Positions 23,770 through 33,800 of a stretch of 47,960 bases of DNA are shown in pieces (the first letter of the stretch is position 1; the number at the start of each line of letters is the position of its first letter). The notes below the pieces were generated by a model. It was not told the origin of the DNA. It searched no databases and was given only the letters and a program-made list of their open reading frames with translations. The position numbers and the translations under genes were made by a program. Origin of the DNA: Litorilinea aerophila (GTDB lineage Bacteria; Chloroflexota; Anaerolineae; Caldilineales; Caldilineaceae). The DNA is taken from contig CAMDQF010000006.1 of NCBI GenBank assembly GCA_945905745.1, positions 1-47,960 on the forward strand, in the 5' to 3' direction.

Positions 23770-25566
23770 ATGCTTCGTTCTCTCGTCAAACCAATCGCCA
23801 TGCAGGACATGGACGCGCCGCCGCCTATGGGCTCGACGTTGCGTCGTCTCTTTGGTTATCTACGCCCCTACCGGCGACGGATGACAGCGACGCTTTTCAT
23901 CTATGCCATCTGCGTGACGATCTCCCAGTTTTATCCCTATATTGACCGTATCCTCATTGACGATCACATTGCCGTGGGCAGGCGAGAGGGCTTTCTGCCG
24001 CTTCTGGGCCTGGCTGCGGTGGCCCACTCCCTCGTCTGGCTGGGTGTGCTGGCCCGCTCTTTGCTCATCCAACGGGTCAGCCTGAGCATTCTGGTAGACC
24101 TGCGCCATCAGTTGTTCCAGCACGTGGTCAACCTCTCCTTCACCTTCCACGAGCGGGAACCAGTGGGCAAGACCATGACCCGTTTCATCGGCGACGCCAA
24201 CACCCTCAACGATTTTCTGACCAACCAGATGGCGAATGTGGTCAACGACGTAATGTCGGGGATTATCGTCATCGCGCTGATGTTCGCCATCAACCCGGTG
24301 CTGACCCTCATCGCCCTCTTTATGCTGCCCATCCTGACGGTCATCGGCCTCTATATGCGCCCCCGGCTCTACAACGGCTGGGATCGGGTGCGGGAAAACA
24401 TGACCCGCTTCAACATTTTCCTGGCCGAGAATATCGCAGGAATGCGGGTGATCCAGGCATTTGTGCGGGAGGAGTTCAATCTGGGCCAGTTCCATCAGGC
24501 CAACGACCGGGTGGTGACTGAGTGGATAGGCGTCATCCGTTTGCAGGCCTGGTTCTCCCCACTGGTGGAGATTACCCGCAGCGCCGCCCTGGTGATTGTC
24601 CTTTTCGTGGCGGCCAATCAGTTGGGGCTGGGTGGGGACGCGTTGACCGTCGGCACGCTGGTCGCTTTCACCGCCTACATCAACAATCTGTGGGGACCCA
24701 TCAGTACCCTGACCAATCTCTATGTGGTGATGCAGGCAACCCTGGCCTCGGCGGGGAAGGTCTTTCAACTGCTGGACGCCCGCCAGACTGTACAGGACCG
24801 ACCCGACTCCGTGAATCTGCCCCGGATCAGTGGGCGGGTCGTCTTCGAACACGTGGACTTTGGCTACGACGAGACCAAACGGGTATTGCGGGATGTGAAT
24901 CTGACGATTGAGCCGGGGCAACTGGTGGCCCTGGTGGGGCAGACGGGCAGCGGCAAGACGACGATTGCCTCCCTGCTCTGCCGCTTCTACGATGTGATCG
25001 GCGGGCGCATTACCGTGGACGGCTACGATCTGCGCACAGTCACCCAGCGCTCCCTGCGCGATCAGATCGGTGTTGTGCTGCAAGAACCATTTATCTTCAC
25101 CGACACTGTGGCCCACAACATCCGCTACGGTCGTCCTGACGCCACGGACGAGGAGGTCATCGCCGCCGCCAAAATGGCCAATTGCCATGACTTTATTATG
25201 AAATTGAGCGAGGGCTACAGCACCGTCGCCAGCGAACGGGGAGCGCAGTTCAGCATCGGTCAGCGTCAGTTGCTCTCCATCGCCCGGGCCATCCTGGCCG
25301 ATCCCCGCATCCTCGTTCTGGACGAAGCCACCTCCGCCGTGGACACAGAGACCGAAGCCCTCATCCAGGAAGCTTTTGCCCGGCTGATGGCGAACCGCAC
25401 GGCCATCGTCATTGCCCACCGACTCTCCACCATCCGCAAAGCCGACCAGATCGTCGTGCTGAAACATGGGCGCGTGATGGAGGTAGGCACCCACGAAACG
25501 CTGATGCAGAATTCCGACGGCTACTACACAGCCCTGGTTCAGGCCCAGGCCCGGGGTGAGCATTAG
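23770..25566 (+). CDS. ABC exporter half-transporter, catalytic-site subunit
   Basis: This 598-residue protein starts at the ATG at 23770 (AGGA nine bases upstream). A longer frame from 23554 would only add heptamer-repeat peptide. It has an exporter membrane domain (about 25-340) and a nucleotide-binding domain: Walker A GQTGSGKTT, Walker B LVLDEATSAVD with catalytic Glu519, H-loop IAHR. Its signature motif is FSIGQRQ in place of LSGGQ. The consensus Walker B here pairs with the LSGGQ of the upstream subunit to make one active site, and the degenerate FSIGQ pairs with the Asp-type Walker B of that subunit. This is the classic asymmetric heterodimer. Confidence 0.9.
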   Translation: MLRSLVKPIAMQDMDAPPPMGSTLRRLFGYLRPYRRRMTATLFIYAICVTISQFYPYIDRILIDDHIAVGRREGFLPLLGLAAVAHSLVWLGVLARSLLIQRVSLSILVDLRHQLFQHVVNLSFTFHEREPVGKTMTRFIGDANTLNDFLTNQMANVVNDVMSGIIVIALMFAINPVLTLIALFMLPILTVIGLYMRPRLYNGWDRVRENMTRFNIFLAENIAGMRVIQAFVREEFNLGQFHQANDRVVTEWIGVIRLQAWFSPLVEITRSAALVIVLFVAANQLGLGGDALTVGTLVAFTAYINNLWGPISTLTNLYVVMQATLASAGKVFQLLDARQTVQDRPDSVNLPRISGRVVFEHVDFGYDETKRVLRDVNLTIEPGQLVALVGQTGSGKTTIASLLCRFYDVIGGRITVDGYDLRTVTQRSLRDQIGVVLQEPFIFTDTVAHNIRYGRPDATDEEVIAAAKMANCHDFIMKLSEGYSTVASERGAQFSIGQRQLLSIARAILADPRILVLDEATSAVDTETEALIQEAFARLMANRTAIVIAHRLSTIRKADQIVVLKHGRVMEVGTHETLMQNSDGYYTALVQAQARGEH

Positions 25567-25786
25567 GGAAAGCTCAAGAGTTTTCATTGACAGTGAAAAC
25601 ATCAGCGCAAATCATTTCACCGTCACTGAAACAAATAGAAGCAAGAGACTCCCCTTATTCATCGATTTGGAACGATTCCTCCACACTTTCCCCATAATTT
25701 CCTGCTATCCTTTCGGTGGCTTGTCCGGCCTTTGACACGCCGGATGGCAATAATTTGACTCAACCGTACACACGAAAGGATTGTAA
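25567..25786. other. intergenic region before the YceI gene
   Basis: No gene. It contains an imperfect dyad around TTGACAGTGAAA...TTTCACCGTCACTG (25588-25628) and a short TCCGG...CCGGA stem near 25725-25745. The YceI gene has AAAGGA seven bases before its ATG. Confidence 0.35.
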
Positions 25787-26560
25787 ATGGGTATCTTCTC
25801 TCACCGATTGATTTTGACAGCCATTCTGGTAGCTATGCTGGCATTAGCCGCCTGCTCATCTTCCAGCACGCCGGAGGCGGCGCCTGTGGAGGCGGCGCCT
25901 GCAGAGGCGGCAGCAGCCCAGCCAACATCCACATCAGCACCGGTTGAGCCAACGCCGGTCCCAGTGGCAGAAGCAACCACCGCGCCCGCAGCCGAAGCAC
26001 CGGCCGCTTCAGAGGCTGCCAGCGACGCCATTACCTTCGCCATCGACCCGGCCCAATCCGAAGCGCGTTTTGTGATTGACGAACTGTTGATGGGCAACCC
26101 CAAAACCGTCATTGGCACGAACAGCACAGTCAGCGGCGAAGTCACTGTCAACCCCGGCGAGCCAGGCAGTGTGACGATTGGCACAATTACGATTGACGCC
26201 AGTAAATTTGCCACAGACAGCGACCGACGCAACGGCGCGATCCAGCGCTTCATTTTGCAGGCCAGCAGCTACCCAACCATCACCTTCACACCCACCGCCA
26301 TTGAAGGCGTGCCCGGCTCGGTGGCTGTGGGCGACACCCTCTCCCTGCAAGTCACCGGCGACTTGACCATCCGGGAGATCACCCGATCCGAAACCTTTGA
26401 GATCGAGGTTCAGGTAGTCTCGGAAAGCGAACTGCGTATCAGCGGCGCAACCCAAATCCTGCGCGAGAACTACGAACTCACCATCCCCAGCGTGCCCAGC
26501 GTAGCCAATGTAACCAACGAAGTCCAGCTCCAATTCGATTTTGTGGCGGTAGGGAAATAG
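25787..26560 (+). CDS. YceI-domain lipoprotein
   Basis: This 257-residue protein has a lipobox ending in LAAC with Cys23, so it is probably lipid-anchored on the outer face of the membrane. An Ala/Pro/Thr-rich linker (about 28-82) follows. The YceI lipocalin-like beta-barrel domain (about 84-257) shows FAIDPAQSEARFVIDE, then GEVTVN, then IDASKFATDSDRRNGAIQRFILQASSYPTITF and VTGDLTIREITR. YceI proteins bind isoprenoid-like or other amphipathic molecules. The gene is followed by a heptamer hairpin (26579-26624) that may serve as its terminator and that leads into the cyclase promoter. Confidence 0.9.
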   Translation: MGIFSHRLILTAILVAMLALAACSSSSTPEAAPVEAAPAEAAAAQPTSTSAPVEPTPVPVAEATTAPAAEAPAASEAASDAITFAIDPAQSEARFVIDELLMGNPKTVIGTNSTVSGEVTVNPGEPGSVTIGTITIDASKFATDSDRRNGAIQRFILQASSYPTITFTPTAIEGVPGSVAVGDTLSLQVTGDLTIREITRSETFEIEVQVVSESELRISGATQILRENYELTIPSVPSVANVTNEVQLQFDFVAVGK

Positions 26561-26624
26561 GAGACTGGGGATCGGGGACTGGGGATTGGGAAGATTTCGC
26601 CTGATCCCCTTTCCCCAATCCCCC
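26559..26624. repeat. heptamer repeat forming a hairpin after yceI
   Basis: Units of GGGGACT/GGGGATT/GGGGATC run from 26562 to 26590, and CCCCAATCCCC follows at 26613-26623. GGGGATTGGG (26581-26590) pairs with CCCAATCCCC (26614-26623), so the repeat itself builds a stem between the YceI stop and the cyclase start. Confidence 0.75.
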
Positions 26625-26634
26625 TCCCCTCCGC

Positions 26635-26640
26635 TATAAT
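26635..26640 (+). promoter_or_regulatory. -10 box directly before the cyclase ATG
   Basis: A perfect TATAAT ends six bases before the ATG at 26647. Transcription would start at or next to the A of the ATG, and no ribosome binding site is present, so the mRNA would be leaderless. The -35 region is in C-rich repeat and is not a good match. Confidence 0.4.
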
Positions 26641-26646
26641 AGGCGT

Positions 26647-29600
26647 ATGGAGAATCCAGCCGCCTACATCCCATTGGACCGTCGCCGGGCACTGGCCGCG
26701 GGCATTGAATTGCCCATCCATAGCACCGGCGCGGCCCTCTTTGCCGACATCTCCGGTTTCACCCCACTCACCGAGGCCCTGACCCTGGCCTTTGGCCCGC
26801 GCCGGGGTGCAGATGAACTCACCCGCCAGCTAAACGAAGTCTACAACGCCATCATTGCCCCGATCGACCGCTACGACGGCGCGGTCATCGGCTTCAGCGG
26901 TGACGCGATCACCTGCTGGTTCGACGACAGTGGGAGCGCACCCGGTGGTCTGCGGGCTTGTGCCGCCGGTCTGGAGATTCAGCAGGCCATGACCGCCTTT
27001 GCTATGCTGGACTACCCCAGCAGCCCCGTGCGGCTGGCGATCAAAATCGCGATAGCGGTCGGCCCTGTCCAGCGCTATCTGGTGGGGGATCCGGCCAGCC
27101 GCCTGATCGATGTGCTGGCTGGTGGTCTGCTGGAGCGGATGGCGAACGCCGAGAACTTGGCGGCGCAGGGCGAAGTGCTGATTGACGAAGCCAGCGCGCA
27201 CAGTCAAATGGCACATCTGACTGGTGAGTGGATCGAGCGCAGCGACTACCGTTTTTTTCGGGTGGGTGGGCTGACATCTCCCATTCCCGTTGGGGCGGTC
27301 CAGCCTGAGGTTACCCTTTCTGACGAAATCACCCGGCCCTGGCTGCTGCCCGCGGTCTACGAACGCATTTCGGGTCAGCAGGGCCGTTTTTTGGCCGAAC
27401 TGCGACCGGCAACTGCCCTCTTTCTTAAATTTGAGGGGCTGGATTTTGACGCCAATCCGGAGGCTGGCGAACAGTTGGATCGCTATATCCGCTGGGTGCA
27501 GGGGGTGGTAGACCGGCTGGAAGGCAGCCTGATCCAACTGACTACTGGTGACAAAGGCAGCTATCTCTATGCTACCTTTGGCGCGCCCATTGCCCACGAC
27601 GACGACGTGCAGCGAGCCGTAACAGCAGGGCTGGAATTGCTCCACACGCCCCGGCTCTTCCCCTTTATCAGCCAGGTGGCAATCGGCATCAGCCAGGGCC
27701 AGATGCGGGTGGGGCCTTATGGCAGCGAGAACCGGCGCACCTACGGCGTGCTGGGCGACGAGACGAATATGGCCGCTCGGTTGATGTCCAAAGCCGAGTC
27801 CGGGCAGATTCTGGTCAGCCAACGGGTAGCCGAACAGATCGATGAACGCTTTCAGTTGCGAGCGATGGGGGCTATACGCTTCAAAGGCAAGAGCGAACCC
27901 CTGGCCGTCTTTGCCGTGGAGGGGGAGCGCATCTTCTCCGGCGACGAATACCGGCTGCTCTTTCCCAATCGGCTGGAAGGGCGCAGCAGCGAGTTAGCCC
28001 AGATGCGCGACGTCCTGGCCGAAGCGCTGGCGGGGCAGGGCGGGCTGTTGAGGGTGCAGGGCGAGGCTGGCGTGGGCAAGAGCCATCTGGCCGCGATCTT
28101 TTTGGAAGAGAGCCAGCACCAGGGCGTACAGGTGGCTGTAGGAAGTTGCCAAAGCACAGGCCGGGCCGTGGCCTACGGGTCGGTAGGGGCAATCGCCCGT
28201 CAATTGGTGGGGTTGGCCGGACAGGAGGGACGATCCGCCGAGGAACAATTGGCCCATCTGACAGCAGTAATCAGTGAACTGAACCCGGAATGGCTGGTGC
28301 GTCTGCCCCTGTTGGGCGATCTCTTGCGTCTGCCCATTCCAGACAGCCCGACGACGGCAGCCTTCACCCCCCAACTGCGCCAGGAAGCGCTCATCGCCCT
28401 GGCCCTGGAAATTGTCCAGTTGCGGGCCAGGCAGCGCCCTCTGCTGCTTCTCATCGAAGACATTCACTGGATCGACGAAGCATCCGGACAACTGGTGCTG
28501 GCTCTTTCCCGTGTGATTCGGGAGTCACGCATCCTGCTCCTGCTGATCCATCGGCCTGTGACCGGCGAGAGTACAGGGCAGGCCCTGGGCGAGTTGGTGA
28601 ACGGAACCGACCACCCGGTAATCGAGCTGGCTGAGCTGCCCCCGGAAGGAATTGCCGGTCTGGTGGGCAACCGGCTGGGCGGCCCGGTGGATGAACTGGC
28701 CCTGGCGCTGATTCAGGTGCAGGCCCAGGGCAATGCATTCTTCACTGAGGAACTGGTAGATACGCTCACCGAATCCGGGCTGCTGGTTCTAGCAGGCGCA
28801 AAATGGCAACTATCTCCTGCTTTGCTGGCCCAATTGCAGGCAGACGGCTGTGTGCAGCGGGTAGATGGGCGCTGGGAGCTGTTGGTCGATGCTCCTCTCT
28901 CGGCGGTCAGCCTGGGTATGCCCGACACCATCCATGGGGTTGTCCTCTCCCGGTTGGACCGGCTACCCGAAGATGTAAAGCTGACTCTGAAACTTGCCAG
29001 TGTGATTGGCCGGGTCTTTGAGTTGGATTTGCTGGCTGCTATCCACCCTGCTGTGCCTGCACTGGATCAATTGTTGGAGCAGATCGAAACCCTCAGCCGC
29101 CGGGATTTTGCCCGGCTCGAACGCCCCCAGCCCTACATCACCTACATTTTCAAGCACAACATCACCCAGGAAGTGGTCTACAAAACTCTGCTGGAAAGCC
29201 AACAGCAGGAGGTGCATACCAGCGTGGCCCGGCGGTTGGAAAGCAGATCCCCCCAGGCCATTGAGCGGCTGGCCTTTCACTACCGCCACGGGGACCTCAG
29301 CCAGCCCCCTGTGCGGGACAAAGCCCTGCACTTTCTGGACGCAGCAGGCGCGCGGGCCAAGCGGGAATTTGCCAACGAGACCGCGCTGGGCTATGTGGAG
29401 CGGGCGCTGGCTCTTTCCAGCAGTTGGGAAAGGCAGACGGCCAAAGTCGATCTGCTGCACATTCTCGGCCGCCGGGAGGACGAACAGGCCGCGCTGGATC
29501 GATTGGACGGTCTGGCCGGTGTGCCTGCCCTGGAAGTGCAACTGCTCTGGGGCCAATTCCACGAGGCGATGAGCGACTATCCCGCCGCGCTGGCCGCGAT

Positions 29601-30816
29601 GGAAGACGCCGCGGCCAGCAGCCGTGCCGGGGCCGACAGCCGGGGATTGATTCGGGTATTGGGGCGCACGGGACTGATCCACTGGCGACAGGGCAACTAC
29701 ACCGAGTCAGCGACGGTCTACGGCCAGGCCCTGGCCCTGTTGGCCGCTTCGCCCGACTGGGCTGCCGAGGAAGGGCAAATCCGCTACGGGTTGGGGATTC
29801 TGCACCGGCAGCAGGGAAAGTTTGCCGAGGCCCAGGTGGAGTTGGAGCGGGCGTTGGCGTTGGCCCGACAGTTGGAAAATCGGCCAGAGGAGGCGAAGGT
29901 GTTGGCGGCGCTGGCAAGCATTGCTGAGATCCATCGCAGTGATTACCCGGTTTCTCAGGCGTACAATTTGCAGGCACTTGGGCTGCGCCGACAGATTGGG
30001 GATCGGGCTGGCGAAGGGGCAAGTCTCCTTGCATTGGGCCAGTCTTACTCCAGGCTGGGCCAATACACCGAAGCATTGGCTTCCTTTACGGAAGCGTTGA
30101 CTATTCAAAAAGCGTTGGGCAACCGCTGGTGGGAGGCTGTCGCCCTGATGGAGACCGGCATTATACGGTTGCTTGTGGGCCAGTTAGACTTTGCCCGCAC
30201 AAACCTGGAGTCGGCTCTCGATATTTTCGAGAGCATTGACGCTTCGGTAGGCATAGCCTACACCCACGTCAATTTGGGCCAGGTGCTCAGGGATAGCGGC
30301 GAGTACAATCGTGCGGTGCAATCGTTCCAAATTGGTCTGAAATTTGCCTATGAACAAAAAGACCGCCAGTTACAGGCGATTTGTGATAGCGATCTGGCGA
30401 TCTTGCATCTAGCACAGGGCTACTATACTCAGGCTGTAGACGCTGCCCAACGAGCAGCCACTCTGTACGCAGAAATTGGAACGCCCTTTTCAGCCACTGC
30501 TGACTTTGCGACGCTGGCGTGCGCATCGCTGGCTCTTGGCTTTGACGCAGAAGCAGAATTGTATGCGAAGCGGACAGTTGCACTGTTGGATGAATGTGAA
30601 GGCGAAGGCCCGGATTTCCCCCACCGGGATTACTGGTATTGCGCCCAAGTCTTCAAGGCTCTGGGCCTGCAAGCGGATGCAGAAACAGCTCTGGCGGCGG
30701 CCCATAGCCTTTTGCAAGCCAGAACTGAAAAAATATCAGACCCGCTGATGCGCGTGTCATTTTTAGAAAATGTGTCGTTCAATCGGGAGATATGGGCGGG
30801 ATATGAGAACAAATAG
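26647..30816 (+). CDS. soluble-adenylyl-cyclase-like protein (two cyclase domains, AAA ATPase, TPR)
   Basis: This protein has 1389 residues. The first class III cyclase domain (about 25-200) keeps both metal Asp residues, Asp34 (FADISGF) and Asp86 (SGDA), but lacks the transition-state Asn/Arg. The second (about 245-410) has Lys instead of the first metal Asp (FLKFEGL), but keeps DKGSYL with Asp302-Lys303 and Asn374/Arg378 (NMAAR). Together they would form one active site, as in soluble adenylyl cyclase. An AAA/STAND-type ATPase follows (about 440-760) with Walker A Lys478 (GEAGVGKSHL) and Walker B Asp605 (LLLIEDIHW). TPR-like helices fill about 930-1385 (AEAQVELERALALARQ and similar). It probably makes cAMP in response to a ligand or partner sensed by the TPR region. 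Confidence 0.88.
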   Translation: MENPAAYIPLDRRRALAAGIELPIHSTGAALFADISGFTPLTEALTLAFGPRRGADELTRQLNEVYNAIIAPIDRYDGAVIGFSGDAITCWFDDSGSAPGGLRACAAGLEIQQAMTAFAMLDYPSSPVRLAIKIAIAVGPVQRYLVGDPASRLIDVLAGGLLERMANAENLAAQGEVLIDEASAHSQMAHLTGEWIERSDYRFFRVGGLTSPIPVGAVQPEVTLSDEITRPWLLPAVYERISGQQGRFLAELRPATALFLKFEGLDFDANPEAGEQLDRYIRWVQGVVDRLEGSLIQLTTGDKGSYLYATFGAPIAHDDDVQRAVTAGLELLHTPRLFPFISQVAIGISQGQMRVGPYGSENRRTYGVLGDETNMAARLMSKAESGQILVSQRVAEQIDERFQLRAMGAIRFKGKSEPLAVFAVEGERIFSGDEYRLLFPNRLEGRSSELAQMRDVLAEALAGQGGLLRVQGEAGVGKSHLAAIFLEESQHQGVQVAVGSCQSTGRAVAYGSVGAIARQLVGLAGQEGRSAEEQLAHLTAVISELNPEWLVRLPLLGDLLRLPIPDSPTTAAFTPQLRQEALIALALEIVQLRARQRPLLLLIEDIHWIDEASGQLVLALSRVIRESRILLLLIHRPVTGESTGQALGELVNGTDHPVIELAELPPEGIAGLVGNRLGGPVDELALALIQVQAQGNAFFTEELVDTLTESGLLVLAGAKWQLSPALLAQLQADGCVQRVDGRWELLVDAPLSAVSLGMPDTIHGVVLSRLDRLPEDVKLTLKLASVIGRVFELDLLAAIHPAVPALDQLLEQIETLSRRDFARLERPQPYITYIFKHNITQEVVYKTLLESQQQEVHTSVARRLESRSPQAIERLAFHYRHGDLSQPPVRDKALHFLDAAGARAKREFANETALGYVERALALSSSWERQTAKVDLLHILGRREDEQAALDRLDGLAGVPALEVQLLWGQFHEAMSDYPAALAAMEDAAASSRAGADSRGLIRVLGRTGLIHWRQGNYTESATVYGQALALLAASPDWAAEEGQIRYGLGILHRQQGKFAEAQVELERALALARQLENRPEEAKVLAALASIAEIHRSDYPVSQAYNLQALGLRRQIGDRAGEGASLLALGQSYSRLGQYTEALASFTEALTIQKALGNRWWEAVALMETGIIRLLVGQLDFARTNLESALDIFESIDASVGIAYTHVNLGQVLRDSGEYNRAVQSFQIGLKFAYEQKDRQLQAICDSDLAILHLAQGYYTQAVDAAQRAATLYAEIGTPFSATADFATLACASLALGFDAEAELYAKRTVALLDECEGEGPDFPHRDYWYCAQVFKALGLQADAETALAAAHSLLQARTEKISDPLMRVSFLENVSFNREIWAGYENK

Positions 30817-30870
30817 GGGGATTGAGCGAATGGCGACCTGACCAGTCACCATTCGCTCAATCCCCCTATT
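30812..30870. terminator. perfect 22-bp hairpin between convergent genes
   Basis: The arms 30812-30833 and 30849-30870 are exact complements over 22 bases with a 15-base loop, and the cyclase stop codon lies in the left arm. It separates the rightward cyclase gene from the leftward secreted protein gene, so it can terminate both. Confidence 0.75.
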
Positions 30871-30890
30871 GGCTGTCACAGGTTGTGTGG

Positions 30891-33800
30891 CTATCGCTCA
30901 ATCTGTGGCAGATAGAGTGGGTTTGTGGATGGCGTTTCTTCTTCCAAGAAGAGAGCGTAGACACCCACGCCCCGGGATGGCGCAATGGCGACACGCGCAT
31001 CCACCAGATCGTCCAGATTGATGCTTTGGATCGGTGTCCACACGCTGCCATCCCAGAAGGCCACCACAACTTTGAGGAAAACTTGCGCGCGGCGGGCGTT
31101 GCCAAAGAACGGTCGCGTACGCAAAGTCACATTCCCTTCCTCGACCAGCGCGCGGGGCAATGCCACCAAACGGTAGGCCTGTCCGACAATCTCACGTCCT
31201 ACGGGGGGGCGCGGTATACCCACCATACTCTGCAAAGCGATAAACTCGCCCTTTTCCAGGTAGATATCGGTGGTGCGGGCAAACTCGGCTTGACCATCCG
31301 AAGAGATCACCGGCGCACCACCATAGAGATGCGCCGGCCCCTCCGCTCCGTGACCGCCCACGCCGTAATCCACCAGCGTCTCTCGGCGGGACGCGCTCGC
31401 TCTAGCCGATTCACTCACAAATATCTGTACATAGGCCGAGGTGGCGTCCACGGGCGAGTGGAAGGTGCCCGTATAAAAGCCGTCACTCCCGGCCAGAACG
31501 ATTTCTGTCGGCGTGTCCGTATCTTCCGGGTAGAGTACGGCCCGCAGGGAAAGCCCGGCGCTGATCTCCTGGGTCACCGAGATTCCGATGGTGCGGCTGG
31601 TGGCGTGGGAGATTTCGATGATTGGCGCCCAGCCATCGTCCTTCTCCATTTGCAGACTGTTATCCCCCAGCGCCAGCACCTCACAGCCGTACTGGTGGCG
31701 CGGCTCCGATGCGTCCTCTGTAAAGTCATTGACATCAAAGACGCAGAAACGGTCATCGGTCTGGCTGCCAACGAGGGTGATTTCGGTTGTCCCCCCGGCT
31801 GGCTTGCCCTGATCGATCACCCGGTTCCCCCGCAAGAGAAAGGCGCGGGCCTCGCCGGAGGCGCTTTCCCCAGCCTGGTAGTTGAGGGTGAAGGTCTGGT
31901 TGGGCAGCACAACCACCGGGTTGGCCGGCGGATGGATGGTCACTTGGGTGAAGGCCGCCGGCAGGGTATGGGGGCCGGGATTCACGGCTGTTGGCGACGA
32001 CAGAGAGCTGTACCAGAGCCGGATCGTATCCCATTCGTTGCGTTTGAGGGTGTGGTTGGCCAGGGTGCTGCCACAGGCACTCTCCCAATGGCCGGGATCG
32101 TAGACAAATTCGGTGTTCGCTTCCTCATAAACCCAGCCCATCGCGCTGCCTGTGCAGCTAGCGGTCTCCACAATTTCGCCCTCCGGGGTCACAGCCAGAT
32201 AGGTGTCGAAGAGATAGAGCAGATAGTGGCCCAGTTCGTGGGCCAGGGCCAGAGGCCAGTCGTTGCTGATGTCCACGCCCAGGTCGTCGGGTTCGCCGGG
32301 CAGGTTGAAGCGATTCCAGGTGCGTCCCATAAAAGTGTAGCCGGGGTAGTAGGAGACCGTCGGAATCAGCGGGTCGGTCACATCGCTGGCGCTCACGCCA
32401 CCGATCTCGGCGTGGGGGCGCAGATTGTTGCTGGCATAGATACGCACATCCGCCTCGTCCCACTTGTCGTAGTTCTGGTAGACCTGGACATCACCCAGGC
32501 TCACCTGGCCATCGGTGAAATCGTAGAGATAGCGGGCGGCCTGCTGGATGTGATTGCGCAGCCGGTTCTGATAGGCCGTATCGCCCAGCAGACTCCACTG
32601 GGTGGAGAGGGTCAGATTGTAGAGCAGCAGGGGATGGGCCGGACCAATCGATAGGGTCATTTCCTGAGTAGGAGAACGATTGAACTCGGCGGCCTGGAGT
32701 TGCCTGGGCGCGCCGCTGGTCTGATAGAGAACTGTCTGGCTGGTGGTAGAGATTGGCAGAAATGCCCACAGAGAGTCGGCAATGCCCACCTGTCTGCGCA
32801 CCAGATAACCCTGGCTGTCGGTTGTGAGAGGTGGCCCGGCAGGGGAACCGTCGCGCAGGAGGGAGACCTGGGCGTTGGCAGCCGGCACACAGGCGGTCTG
32901 CAATTGCTGGCAGACGCGGATATTGTTGGCCGGGAAAAAGGGACCGAAGGTCAGATTGTCAAGCGCTTCGGAATTGGCAGTGCGGCCATAGTCCAGTTTG
33001 ACGTAAGCAATGCGGCCAAAGGCATCGGCCAACCCCAGAAAAGCGGTGTGAGAAACCGGCACAGGGGAGAGCCGTGCACTGCACAACTCTTTTCCCGTCC
33101 GGTCATAGGCAGTGAGGGTGGCAGTCAGATTGGCGGGTTGGCCGTTTCTATCCTCGCCGTTGCCGATCCACATACCCACATAGCTCTGGTCCCGGTCAAA
33201 GGCCATAGGCATAGGCACCCCTTCGCTGGTCCCGGTGATGGCGTCATTGGCGGCCACATTGGGTGCGGAGCGGGGTTGGGAGGGGTCGTTGGTATGGCCG
33301 CCGTAGATGATGGCGTGGTTGGTGTTGTTCTTTTGAAAACGCACCCCATAACTGTTGGCATAGAAGTCTCCGATCTCTGCGTCGTCTTTCATATCGTCGA
33401 AATGGATGTAGGCAAAGCCGGGAATCACAGCCTGGTTGGTCAATTGTCCACAGGGAAGAGTCAGACTGGCGTCGCAGTTGTTGCTCAGGGCAAAGACGAC
33501 CAGATTGATGAAAAATGCCTCTCCCAGGGGTGTCATCGCGCTGCGCGGCGCGTGGAAGCCCCACAGCGTGCGGCAGCCCTGGCCGACAACCAAACCGGCG
33601 TTGATGATTCTGTTTCCATCCAGCAAAGCATGGGGTAGCAGATCAGTTATCTCCGCGGGCACGTCCACCATTACAGTATCGACATCTGTGGTAAAGAGGG
33701 GCATCTCCCGCTGGTTGCGCACCAATGCTGTCAAATCGAAGGGAACACGCAAGGAAGTAAGTTGTGGGTCGCCCGCTCTGATCTTGTGCGCCTGTAGCTG

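Noticed and set aside
23860-25602. 580-residue leftward frame
   Set aside because: It is antisense to the second ABC subunit, which has all ATPase motifs.
30822-32654. 610-residue forward frame
   Set aside because: It lies antisense to the secreted HELGH protein and has no recognised domain.
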